From assembly GCF_022808865.1 (NCBI RefSeq), contig NZ_JAKZLB010000001.1, positions 496,001-560,000 of the forward strand: 64,000 bases of DNA, given 5' to 3'. A program made the position numbers and the translations under genes. This DNA comes from Geothrix oryzisoli. Lineage in GTDB: Bacteria > Acidobacteriota > Holophagae > Holophagales > Holophagaceae. Shown here piece after piece: positions 17,967 to 25,741 of the stretch (position 1 is the first letter of the stretch; each line of letters begins with the position of its first letter). The notes under the pieces are model-generated. The model did not search any database. It worked only from the letters and a program-made list of their open reading frames with translations, and had not been told where the DNA came from.

Positions 17967-18056
17967 ATGACCTTCCCCTGCCCGCGGTTCAACCGCAACT
18001 TCAATAATCGGCTCCCTCGCGCGAATCGCGCGTGGGCCGGCGAGGGTCTCACCTAG
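17967..18056 (+). CDS. Asn-rich leader peptide of asnB (29 codons)
   Basis: Short open frame ATG 17967 to TAG 18054-18056. Residues 9-14 read NRNFNN and residue 20 is also Asn, so five of 29 codons specify Asn: AAC 17991, AAC 17997, AAT 18003, AAT 18006 and AAT 18024. AAT looks uncommon in this GC-rich genome. A weak ribosome site (GCAGG) lies six bases upstream of the ATG. It has no features of a folded protein. Its place between promoter and terminator, directly ahead of the asparagine synthetase gene, marks it as a regulatory leader peptide where ribosome stalling reports shortage of charged tRNA-Asn. Translation is inferred. Confidence 0.8.
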   Translation: MTFPCPRFNRNFNNRLPRANRAWAGEGLT

Positions 18057-18089
18057 ACACCTGACTTCCCGGACCACCCCCGATTCGCG
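18014..18089 (+). promoter_or_regulatory. Attenuator: protector and antiterminator helices
   Basis: Two competing helices are visible. The protector pairs 18014-18020 (CCCTCGC) with 18040-18046 (GCGAGGG), 7 perfect bp. The antiterminator pairs 18020-18028 (CGCGAATCG) with 18081-18089 (CGATTCGCG), 9 perfect bp. It continues across a 3x3 internal loop with 18032-18040 against 18069-18077 (8 of 9 bp). The antiterminator consumes the 5' arm of the terminator. A ribosome stalled at the Asn codons 18003-18008 would cover the protector's 5' arm and free the antiterminator. Confidence 0.8.
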
Positions 18090-18109
18090 ACAGCGGATCG
18101 GGGGTTTTT
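18077..18109 (+). terminator. Intrinsic terminator of the asnB attenuator
   Basis: CCCCCGAT (18077-18084) pairs with ATCGGGGG (18097-18104). The stem continues with a T-G wobble and CGC/GCG around the loop GACA (18089-18092). TTTTT follows at 18105-18109, then CTTT. This is a strong intrinsic terminator 23 bases before the asnB ATG, so it can only act as a conditional terminator for asnB. Confidence 0.88.
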
Positions 18110-18131
18110 CTTTCCCTGAACGGAGACGACC

Positions 18132-19841
18132 ATGTGCGGCATCCTCACCATCCTCGACATCGATCCATCGCGCTCGAACGCCACGGAGCTCCGGCGCCAG
18201 GCCCTGGCCATGGCCCGGAAGATCCGCCACCGGGGCCCGGACTGGAGCGGCATCTACAGTGACGACCGGGCCATCCTCGTCCACGAGCGCCTCTCCATCG
18301 TGGACGTCGAGCATGGGGCCCAGCCCCTGGTCGACACCCTCCAGGGCACCGTGCTGGCCGTCAACGGGGAGATCTACAACCACAAGGAGCTGAGGCGGGA
18401 CCTGCGCGAGGCCCACGACTTCCAGACCCTGTCCGATTGCGAAGTGATCCTCTACCTCTACGATGAGCTGGCCCCGAAGGACTTCCTCAACCGCATGAAC
18501 GGCATCTTCGCCTTCGTGCTCTACGATCCCAAGCGCGAGACCTACCTCATCGCCCGGGATCCCATCGGCGTCATCCCCCTCTACCTGGGCTGGGACCGGG
18601 AGGACCGGCTCTACGTGGCCTCCGAAATGAAGGCCCTCGTGGGCCATTGCGAGCGGATCCGCGAGTTCCCTCCTGGACACTTCTACCTGGGCCACGAAGC
18701 GGACCAGGGGTTCCAGCGCTATTACGAGCCGGATTGGGCCGAGCCCGGCTACGCCCCGGATGCTCCCTACGATCCGGCGGCGCTGCGCGCGGCCCTGGAA
18801 GCCGCGGTGAAGCGGCAGCTCATGTGCGACGTGCCCTATGGCGTCCTGATCTCCGGCGGAGTGGACTCGTCCCTGGTGGCCGCCATCGCCGCCCAGTATC
18901 GGGACGGACGCGTGGAGGAGGGCGGCACCACCCCGGCCTGGTGGCCCCGGATCCACAGCTTCGCGGTCGGTCTGGAAGGCGCGCCGGACCTCGCTCCGGC
19001 GCGGCTGGTGGCCGATCACATCGGCGCCATCCACCATGAGATCCACTTCACGATCCAGGAGGGGCTGGATGCCCTCTCGGACGTGATCCACCACCTGGAG
19101 ACCTTCGACATCACCACCATCCGGGCCTCCACGCCCATGTACCTCATGATGCGGAAGATCCGCGCCATGGGCATCAAGATGGTCCTCTCCGGGGAAGGGG
19201 CGGACGAGATCTTCGGCGGCTACCTCTACTTCCACAAGGCGCCGGATGGTCCCGAGCTGCATGCGGAGACCGTCCGCAAGCTCCAGAAGCTGCACCTCTA
19301 CGACTGTGCCCGGGCCAACAAGTCCAGCGCGGCCTGGGGGGTGGAGGCCAGGGTGCCCTTCCTGGACCGGGCGTTCCTGGACGTGGCCATGCGGCTGGAT
19401 CCCGCCGTGAAGCTGCCCCGGAACGCGCCCCGTCCCCGGCCCATCGAAAAATACCCCCTGCGGAAGGCCTTCGAGGGCCTCATCCCGGACGAGGTGCTCT
19501 GGCGGCAGAAAGAGCAGTTTTCGGACGGCGTGGGCTACGCCTGGATCAACGCCCTCAAGGCCACGGCCGAAGGTGAGATCAGCGACGCCATGATGCGGGG
19601 CGCGGCGGAGCGCTTCCCGGTCAAAACGCCGGAGACCAAGGAGGCCTACTTCTACCGCCAGATGTTCGAGCACCACTTCCCCAGCGCCACGGCCGTGAAC
19701 TGCGTGCCGTTCGAGCGCAGCGTGGCGTGCAGCACCGAGACAGCCCTGCGCTGGGACGCCTCGTTCGCGAACCTGGCCGACCCCTCGGGCCGGGCGGTGG
19801 TGGATGTCCACGAGGTAGGGTACAAGAAGGACGGGCTGTGA
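18132..19841 (+). CDS. asnB: Asparagine synthetase, glutamine-hydrolysing
   Basis: Makes asparagine from aspartate, glutamine and ATP. It is 569 aa, slightly longer than E. coli AsnB. Cys2 is the glutaminase nucleophile (MCGILTILD). The class II amidotransferase motifs RHRGPDWSG and AVNGEIYNH follow. The synthetase domain has the PP-loop LISGGVDSSLVAA (near residue 240) and SGEGADEIFGGY. ATG 18132 is preceded by CGGAGACG. Expression appears controlled by the leader-peptide attenuator at 17922-18109. A small gene follows after 23 bases. Confidence 0.96.
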   Translation: MCGILTILDIDPSRSNATELRRQALAMARKIRHRGPDWSGIYSDDRAILVHERLSIVDVEHGAQPLVDTLQGTVLAVNGEIYNHKELRRDLREAHDFQTLSDCEVILYLYDELAPKDFLNRMNGIFAFVLYDPKRETYLIARDPIGVIPLYLGWDREDRLYVASEMKALVGHCERIREFPPGHFYLGHEADQGFQRYYEPDWAEPGYAPDAPYDPAALRAALEAAVKRQLMCDVPYGVLISGGVDSSLVAAIAAQYRDGRVEEGGTTPAWWPRIHSFAVGLEGAPDLAPARLVADHIGAIHHEIHFTIQEGLDALSDVIHHLETFDITTIRASTPMYLMMRKIRAMGIKMVLSGEGADEIFGGYLYFHKAPDGPELHAETVRKLQKLHLYDCARANKSSAAWGVEARVPFLDRAFLDVAMRLDPAVKLPRNAPRPRPIEKYPLRKAFEGLIPDEVLWRQKEQFSDGVGYAWINALKATAEGEISDAMMRGAAERFPVKTPETKEAYFYRQMFEHHFPSATAVNCVPFERSVACSTETALRWDASFANLADPSGRAVVDVHEVGYKKDGL

Positions 19842-19864
19842 CGGCCCCCACCGAGGAAAGCGCC

Positions 19865-20110
19865 ATGCCCGATCCCCATGCCGAGCTCTCCCGCCTGATG
19901 GAATACATCAAGCCCGGCTCTGGCGCCCGGGGATCGGGCGAGGGCGGCTGGGCACCACCACCCTTCGAGCGCTACGAGGACATCCGGGATTGGCTGAAGG
20001 ACTCCGTCATGAGCGCCACCATGTACGAGCGGTTCCCGGACGGTCGCTGGACCATCCAGCTCCTGCTGAAGGAGCAGGATCCCGGAACCTATCGGTACAT
20101 CGTGCTGTAA
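19865..20110 (+). CDS. Small conserved-looking protein downstream of asnB
   Basis: An 81-aa protein I do not recognise. It starts MPDPHAELSRLMEYIKPGSG, has a Gly-rich flexible stretch (20-30), then FERYEDIRDWLKDS, and ends in RYIVL. It has no signal peptide, membrane segment or metal motif. ATG 19865 has GAGGAAA eight bases upstream. It begins 23 bases after asnB and should share its attenuated transcript. That placement suggests a link to asparagine metabolism, but nothing in the sequence proves it. Confidence 0.65.
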   Translation: MPDPHAELSRLMEYIKPGSGARGSGEGGWAPPPFERYEDIRDWLKDSVMSATMYERFPDGRWTIQLLLKEQDPGTYRYIVL

Positions 20111-20146
20111 CCGGCGCCGGCCCCGTTCCGCTAAGCTGACCGGTCC

Positions 20147-20797
20147 ATGCTGCATGATTCCCGATCCACCTCCATCCGGATCCTGGCCCTGGCCGGGTTG
20201 GCGCTGCTTGCCGCCCTGCTCTCCAACCGGCTCGCTTCGCCCGCGCGCCGCCTCGCCTGGGCCGGCTCAGCGGTGCCGCTCTCCCCGGCCAGCCCCGGGC
20301 CCGCGGCGACGCCACGCCCCGAAGGGATCAGGCCCGAACCCGTGGCCCAGGAGCCTGGGAAGGGCCCTCTGCCCCATTCGGCTCCATCCCGGAAGTCACC
20401 GCCTCCCGCCTCGATCGCCACACCCATCCCGGAACCGCCGTCCTCCAGCCCCGTCCGGGAGGTCAGCCGCGACGAAGCCTGGGAGGCCTTCCAGGCCGGA
20501 ACCCCGTTCCTCGACGCCCGTCGCGGTGCCGAATTCGCCGAGGGCCATGTCGCCGGGGCCTGGAGCACACCTGTATGGGAAGCGGATCTGGAGGATCGTC
20601 TGCTCTCCTTCAAGGCCGCCCGGCGACCGGGATCCGAGGATCCCATCGTCATCTACTGCAGTGGCGGCGACTGCCGGGATTCCCACCTGCTCGCCGAGAG
20701 ACTGCTGCGTGACGGCTACTTCCACCTGCTGGTCTTCCGGGACGGCTATCCGGCCTGGGTGGCGCAAGGCCATCCCATCGAGAAGGGTCGGCCATGA
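20147..20797 (+). CDS. Membrane-anchored rhodanese-domain protein
   Basis: A 216-aa protein with one N-terminal membrane segment (about 10-28), a long Pro/Ser-rich linker (about 40-105), and a C-terminal rhodanese domain facing the periplasm. The catalytic loop region reads YCSGGDCRDSHLLAERLL, with two cysteines and a C-x5-R spacing rather than the usual C-x4-R. Its last four bases overlap the next gene, a MauE/DoxX-type membrane protein. The pair probably forms a periplasmic sulfur or disulfide redox unit. Confidence 0.78.
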   Translation: MLHDSRSTSIRILALAGLALLAALLSNRLASPARRLAWAGSAVPLSPASPGPAATPRPEGIRPEPVAQEPGKGPLPHSAPSRKSPPPASIATPIPEPPSSSPVREVSRDEAWEAFQAGTPFLDARRGAEFAEGHVAGAWSTPVWEADLEDRLLSFKAARRPGSEDPIVIYCSGGDCRDSHLLAERLLRDGYFHLLVFRDGYPAWVAQGHPIEKGRP

Positions 20798-21258
20798 AGC
20801 CCCGGCTCCGGCAGGCCCTGCGGAATCGCTGGCTCACCCTGGCCGTGCGGATCCTCCTCGGCCTGGTCTTCATCGCCGCTGCCCTCCCCAAGATCGGGGA
20901 CCCGCCGGCCTTCGCCAAGGCCATCTGGGCCTATCAGCTGGTCCCCGGCAGGCTCCTGAATCCCATGGCGCTGGCCCTGCCCTGGCTGGAGCTGGTCTGC
21001 GGGCTGGCGCTCGTCCTGGGGATCTGGGTCCGCGCCGCCGGGGTCTGGATCGCGGCGCTGCTCCTCTCGTTCACCCTGGCCCTGTCCGTCAACCTGGGCC
21101 GCCGTCACCCGGTGGACTGCGGCTGTTTCGGAGCCACGGCCCATCGAACGGAGGCCGAACGCCTCGCGGACATGCGCTGGTCCGTCCTCCGCGATGCCGG
21201 ACTGCTGCTCCTCTGCGCGCAGCTGCTGTTGGCGTCCGCCGCCCCCCGGAAGCCCTAG
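20794..21258 (+). CDS. MauE/DoxX-family redox membrane protein
   Basis: Four-helix membrane protein of 154 aa resembling MauE/DoxX proteins. It begins with a TM segment containing LGLVFIAAALPKIGDP (the family's helix 1 motif), has further helices near 60-75, 80-100 and 130-150, and carries a vicinal cysteine pair CGC in VDCGCFG. MauE-like proteins assist disulfide formation or electron transfer to periplasmic thiol enzymes. The overlap with the rhodanese gene supports a shared thiol pathway. Confidence 0.78.
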   Translation: MKPRLRQALRNRWLTLAVRILLGLVFIAAALPKIGDPPAFAKAIWAYQLVPGRLLNPMALALPWLELVCGLALVLGIWVRAAGVWIAALLLSFTLALSVNLGRRHPVDCGCFGATAHRTEAERLADMRWSVLRDAGLLLLCAQLLLASAAPRKP

Positions 21259-21290
21259 CGCCCCGAACCAGCCCGGTTCGGGGCGCCTTC
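21258..21290. terminator. Bidirectional terminator between MauE-like gene and kbl
   Basis: A 12-bp perfect stem, 21258-21269 with 21275-21286, with loop AGCCC. A short CTTC run follows on the plus strand. It overlaps the last base of the MauE-like stop codon and separates convergent genes. Confidence 0.6.
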
Positions 21291-21313
21291 CGCGGACTGG
21301 AGGGTCGACCCGT

Positions 21314-22507
21314 CTACTGGATCACACCCAGGTCGCGCCCCACCTTGGTGAAGGCTCCGATGGCCTTGTCCAGGTCCGCGCGGGTGTGGGCGGCGCTCAT
21401 CTGCGTGCGGATGCGGGCCTGGCCCTTGGGCACCACCGGGAAGAAGAAGCCGATGACGTAGACGCCCTCATCCAGCAGGCGCTTGGCGAACTCCTGGGCC
21501 AGGGGCGCCTCGTAGAGCATGACCGGCACGATGGGATGCTCGCCGGGCAGCAGCTTGAAGCCGGCCTTCTCCATGCCGGCGCGGAAGTAGCGGGCGTTCT
21601 CATGCACCTGCTTGATGAGGCCCTGGCTGTCCTTGAGCAGCTCCAGCACCTTCAGCGTGGCGGCCACGATGGCCGGGGCCACCGAGTTGGAGAACAGATA
21701 GGGGCGGGCCTTCTGGCGCAGCCAGTCGATGGCCACCTGCTTTCCCGCGATGTAGCCGCCGGAGGCGCCGCCCAGGGCCTTGCCGAAGGTGCCGGTCATG
21801 AAGTCCACGCGGCCCATGACGCCACAGTGCTCATGCGTCCCCCGGCCGTTGGCGCCCATGAAGCCCACGGCGTGGCTGTCGTCCACCATGACCATGGCAC
21901 CGTATGTCTCCGCCAGGTCGCAGATCGCGCCGAGCTTGGCGATGTAGCCGTCCATGCTGAACACGCCGTCGGTCACCACCAGCTTGAAGCGGGCGCCCTC
22001 CGCGTCGGCGGCCTTGAGCTGGGCCTCCAGGTCGGCCATGTCCGAGTTGGCGTAGCGAAAGCGCTTGGCCTTGCAGAGGCGGATGCCGTCGATGATGGAG
22101 GCATGGTTCAGCGCATCGCTGATGATGGCGTCCTCCTCCCCCAGCAGGCCCTCGAAGATGGCGCCGTTGGCGTCGAAGCAGGAGGAGTACAGCTGGGTGT
22201 CCTCGAAGCCCAGGAAGGCCGCCAGCTTCTGCTCCAGCTCCCGGTGGATGTCCTGGGTGCCGCAGATGAAGCGCACCGAAGCCATGCCGAAGCCGTGGCC
22301 GTCCATCACGGCCTTGCCGGCCTGGATCACTTCGGGATGGTTGGCCAGACCCAGGTAGTTGTTGGCGCACAGGCAGACCACGTCCCGGCCGTTCGCCTTC
22401 ATCTGCGGCTGCTGGGGGGAGGTGATGACCCGCTCGGTCTTGTAGAGCCCGGCCTCCTTCAGCTGTTCGATCTCACGGGTCAAGTGGGCCAGGTAGGCAG
22501 GATTCAC
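21314..22507 (-). CDS. kbl: Glycine C-acetyltransferase (2-amino-3-ketobutyrate CoA ligase)
   Basis: PLP enzyme cleaving 2-amino-3-ketobutyrate with CoA to glycine and acetyl-CoA, the step after Tdh. It is 397 aa, the family length. Motifs include [14 protein letters not shown], the Asp in [12 protein letters not shown], and the PLP lysine in [14 protein letters not shown]. The C-terminus has [14 protein letters not shown]. The GTG start at 22507 follows AGGAG. It is unusual that tdh is not adjacent: it lies 3.5 kb away beyond the asnB block. Confidence 0.93.
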   Translation of the reverse strand: MNPAYLAHLTREIEQLKEAGLYKTERVITSPQQPQMKANGRDVVCLCANNYLGLANHPEVIQAGKAVMDGHGFGMASVRFICGTQDIHRELEQKLAAFLGFEDTQLYSSCFDANGAIFEGLLGEEDAIISDALNHASIIDGIRLCKAKRFRYANSDMADLEAQLKAADAEGARFKLVVTDGVFSMDGYIAKLGAICDLAETYGAMVMVDDSHAVGFMGANGRGTHEHCGVMGRVDFMTGTFGKALGGASGGYIAGKQVAIDWLRQKARPYLFSNSVAPAIVAATLKVLELLKDSQGLIKQVHENARYFRAGMEKAGFKLLPGEHPIVPVMLYEAPLAQEFAKRLLDEGVYVIGFFFPVVPKGQARIRTQMSAAHTRADLDKAIGAFTKVGRDLGVIQ

Positions 22508-22606
22508 GGCGGTCTCCTAAGCGTCAAAACCCCATAGGATACTGCGGGGTTGCGTGACGGATGCCCGGTTGTGTCACCATCCTTGCGAACTGGAAAGGAT
22601 CCGATC

Positions 22607-23152
22607 ATGCGCCCTGCCCTGCTCCTGCCCATCCTCCTCCTGACCCTGGCCTGCAACTCCAAGCTGGAGCGGACGAGGGCCGAGGACCTGATCCGCAAGG
22701 ATTACCCCGTGGTGGTGCCCGTCACCGTGCCGGAGAAGGCCTCCGCCGAGAAGGGCAGCCCTGAGCACCTGCGCCTGGCGGCGCTGAGAGAGAGCCTGGA
22801 CAAGAGCGGTTGGTTCGACAGCGCCGTCCAGGCCGAGGGCAGCCGGGAGACCTTCAGCTTCCGCCTGAAGCCCTCGGCGCCGAAGGACATCAAGGCGGCA
22901 CCGAAGGGCTTTTCCATGCCGGCGGCCCAGGCCGTCTTCGTCCGCACCGTGCGGTTGGAACCCACCCGCGAGGGCGCCCGGGTCACCTACGAGATCCGTC
23001 TGGACAGCCCCACGGCCCAGTTCCCGCTCTTCCAGAGCCTGCATCCGGACGCGCGGATCGGCCAGACCAAGCAGCGCCACGCCACCTTCGAGCGTCGCCG
23101 GGGAAGCTGGGAGCTGACGGGCACGGACGAGGCCTTCCGCAAGGCGGAGTGA
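22607..23152 (+). CDS. Putative lipoprotein of unknown function
   Basis: Predicted lipoprotein of 181 aa with signal LLPILLLTLACNS (C15). The mature part has alternating charged and polar stretches and no recognised domain; segments such as YPVVVPVTVPEKASAEKG and FFRLK-like strands suggest a beta-rich periplasmic domain. ATG 22607 is preceded by GGAAAGGA. It is divergent from kbl and followed by the MFS transporter, with no clear functional link. Confidence 0.6.
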   Translation: MRPALLLPILLLTLACNSKLERTRAEDLIRKDYPVVVPVTVPEKASAEKGSPEHLRLAALRESLDKSGWFDSAVQAEGSRETFSFRLKPSAPKDIKAAPKGFSMPAAQAVFVRTVRLEPTREGARVTYEIRLDSPTAQFPLFQSLHPDARIGQTKQRHATFERRRGSWELTGTDEAFRKAE

Positions 23153-23221
23153 TCCGCGTTACATCCTCGTTGCTTGGGTCCCGGGGAGCCCTCCATTACC
23201 CTTGAAGGCATCGAGGTTCCC

Positions 23222-24565
23222 TTGGATCACAGTCCCGCATTCCGTTTCCGCCGGTTCCTGAACTGGTTCCCACTGGGACTGACCTACGCGGCCATGTACA
23301 TGGGCCGCTACAACTTCAACATCGTGAAGAACGACATCGGCGCCTGGTACCACCTGGACAAGGCGCAGATGGGCCTCATCGCCTCCGCCGGCTTCTGGAC
23401 CTACGGCCTGGCCGTGGCCTTCAACGGCCCCCTGGCGGACCGCATCGGCGGGCGCAAGGCCATCCTGGTCGGCGCCATCGGCGCGGCCCTCCTGAACCTG
23501 ATGATCGGGTTCATGTTCCTGAACAACCATGTCACGCAGATCCTGCTGAGCATGAGCCTGCTCTGGAGCCTGAACATGTACTTCCAGAGCTTCGGTGCCC
23601 TATCCGTCGTGAAGGTGAACAGCACCTGGTTCCACGTCAGCGAGCGCGGGGTCTTCGGCGGCATCTTCGGGATCATGATCAGCTCGGGCTACTTCCTGGC
23701 CACCACCATCGGGGCCTGGCTGCTGGCCAGCTTCCGGAGCTGGACCGTCATCTGGTTCGTGCCCGCCGCGGCCATGGCCTTCATGTTCTGCGTGGACTGG
23801 TTCCTCGTCCGGAACCGCCCCAGCCATGCCGGACATGCGGACTTCGACACCGGCGACGGCTCCAACGCCGCCTCCGCCGACGAGACCCCCCTGCCTTTCG
23901 GCGACCTCATGAAGAAGGTGTTCCACAACCCCATCGTCGTGTCCCTCATCTTCGCGGAGTTCTGCACGGGGTTCGTCCGACAGGGCGTGATGCTCTACTT
24001 CACGGAGTATCTCCAGGAGATCTACCACCTCGGGAAAAAGGAGCACCTCTTCTGGTGGACCGGCATCGCTTTCATGGGCGGCGGCATCCTGGGCGGCCTG
24101 CTCTGCGGCTGGATGAGCGACAAGCTGTTCCAGTCGCGCCGCCCGCCCGTGGCTTTCCTCTTCTACCTGGTGCAGGTGGTGATGCTGGGGCTGCTGGGCC
24201 TGACGCTCGGCCAGGGCACCACGGGCGGCCAGATCTGGGCCGTGCTGCTGCTGGGCCTCACTGCCATGTTCATCTTCGGCGTCCACGGCATGCTCAGCGG
24301 CACCGCGAGCATGGATTTCGGCGGGCGGAAGGCCGCGGCCTCCGTGGCCGGGGCCCTGGATGGCATCCAGTACATCGGCTCGGGCCTGACGGGCTTCGGC
24401 CTGGGCTGGATCCTCAAGACCTACGGCTGGGACGGCGTCGCCACCCACGGCCACCAGCCCGCCCATGCCTGGGTGTGGGTCGGCTCCATCATCCCCTTCA
24501 GCCTCATCGGCGCCTTCATCATGACCCGCATCTGGCACGCCAAGGCCGGCGCCGGGGCGCACTGA
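23222..24565 (+). CDS. MFS transporter, GlpT/UhpC-like organophosphate antiporter family
   Basis: Twelve-helix major facilitator of about 447 aa. The N-terminal motif FLNWFPLGLTYAAMYMGRYN is typical of the phosphate/organophosphate antiporter group (GlpT, UhpT, UhpC), and the cytoplasmic loop motif GPLADRIGGRKAILVGA is conserved. A long central loop (about 200-225) separates the halves. Substrate is unknown: sugar phosphate, glycerol-3-phosphate, or a signalling role as in UhpC. The start is uncertain; TTG 23222 has GAGG five bases upstream, and the frame opens at TTG 23174. Confidence 0.8.
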   Translation: MDHSPAFRFRRFLNWFPLGLTYAAMYMGRYNFNIVKNDIGAWYHLDKAQMGLIASAGFWTYGLAVAFNGPLADRIGGRKAILVGAIGAALLNLMIGFMFLNNHVTQILLSMSLLWSLNMYFQSFGALSVVKVNSTWFHVSERGVFGGIFGIMISSGYFLATTIGAWLLASFRSWTVIWFVPAAAMAFMFCVDWFLVRNRPSHAGHADFDTGDGSNAASADETPLPFGDLMKKVFHNPIVVSLIFAEFCTGFVRQGVMLYFTEYLQEIYHLGKKEHLFWWTGIAFMGGGILGGLLCGWMSDKLFQSRRPPVAFLFYLVQVVMLGLLGLTLGQGTTGGQIWAVLLLGLTAMFIFGVHGMLSGTASMDFGGRKAAASVAGALDGIQYIGSGLTGFGLGWILKTYGWDGVATHGHQPAHAWVWVGSIIPFSLIGAFIMTRIWHAKAGAGAH

Positions 24566-24582
24566 AAACAGGGGCTGCCGGG

Positions 24583-25578
24583 TTATCGGTTGGCGGTCGC
24601 CAGCTGATCGAAGGCGGCCTTGAGACCACCGTGGATGGCCTGGACATCGGCCGCCTTCCAGGATGTCTGGTCTTCGCGGACGAAGGTCGTGAGGTCGTTC
24701 CGGTTGTCGAACCGGGCCACGGGCAGGTGGTAGACCCGGGTCTCGTAGCGATCGCCTGCCGGCACAATGCGTTCCACGCGGATGGTGCCGGGGCGATCGC
24801 TCTGCTCCATGAGCCAGGCCATGTCGTCGGTGCCGTACTGGCCCAGCATGACCTCCATGGGCACGCTGTGGTGGAGGATGCTGCCCTGGCCGTCCGGTCG
24901 GCCGCGCTCGATGTTCTTGCGGCGGCTTTCCGCGGGATCCACCCAAACATACAGGACCGCGGCGGTTTCGAGGATGGCGGGCGACAGGGTCTGGAAGGCT
25001 GTGTCGTAGCCGTGGGGCGGGCACAGGGGGAAGGCCGAGCCGTGGGCGCCGCCCCGCGCCGCCTCGATCACCAGCGTACGGCCGGCCTTGTCCTGGGCGT
25101 TCTGGCGGTTGAGGGTGTCCAGCTCTGCGCGGCACTCGGCCTCCAGGGCCTCGGCCATGCGCACCCGAAGGCGGTGGGGGATGTCGCCCAGGTACTCCGG
25201 CAGGCCCACTTTGGCATGCGCGGCATCCAGGCGGTCGAAGAGGTGCTGGGCGGCACCGGTGACTTCGGTCTGGCGGCTCGCCATGAGGTTCGCGTAGTCC
25301 TCGTTCAGCAGCTCGATGAGGACAGCCCAGGTCCAGTTGTCGCGGAAGGGGCGGTTGGGCCCGTGGTAGTAGGCGTAGCCCAGGCCGTTGGCCTTCAATT
25401 CGTCGTCGATGCGGTGCATGAGGTGGACGTAGGGGTAGTCGTCCAGCTGGAGGGTGGGGCCCATGTGGAAGTCGTTGCGGCACTGGTCGGGGGTCAGGCT
25501 GGCCAGGTACCGGCGGACTTCCGACTTGCCCGAGGCGGGCAGGCTGAAGAGGAGGATGGTGTCGAGGAGCTGGTTCAT
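24583..25578 (-). CDS. P-loop NTPase of unknown function
   Basis: Cytoplasmic protein of 331 aa that I cannot assign to a named family. It begins with a kinase-like P-loop, LLFSLPASGKSEVRRYL (near 8-24), followed by LQLDDYPYVHLMHRIDDEL, an Asp-rich segment where small-molecule kinases bind substrate. A conserved-looking VIEAARGGAHGSAFPLCPP follows, then WVDPAESRRKNIERGRPDG, reminiscent of a lid with arginines. It may be a nucleoside or metabolite kinase. ATG 25578 was chosen because the P-loop should sit near the N-terminus. Confidence 0.6.
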   Translation of the reverse strand: MNQLLDTILLFSLPASGKSEVRRYLASLTPDQCRNDFHMGPTLQLDDYPYVHLMHRIDDELKANGLGYAYYHGPNRPFRDNWTWAVLIELLNEDYANLMASRQTEVTGAAQHLFDRLDAAHAKVGLPEYLGDIPHRLRVRMAEALEAECRAELDTLNRQNAQDKAGRTLVIEAARGGAHGSAFPLCPPHGYDTAFQTLSPAILETAAVLYVWVDPAESRRKNIERGRPDGQGSILHHSVPMEVMLGQYGTDDMAWLMEQSDRPGTIRVERIVPAGDRYETRVYHLPVARFDNRNDLTTFVREDQTSWKAADVQAIHGGLKAAFDQLATANR

Positions 25579-25741
25579 GGGGTCCACCGTACAGAACCTC
25601 AAGAATGCCATGCCGGGAGAGAAAGGGAATCCTGGAGGGTTCTCCCCAAAGGAGCGCAAGAATCGAGTTGTGCCGCTGGGCCCTGGCCCCAATGCTCGAT
25701 CAGGGGCCTTCCCGGCGGAGGCCTTCGCGCCTGGAGGTCCC

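Noticed and set aside
17984-17998. GGTTCAACC in the asnB leader as a tRNA T-arm or T-box element
   Set aside because: No cloverleaf surrounds it and there is no T-box sequence. It is a small GCGG/CCGC hairpin within the leader-peptide codons.
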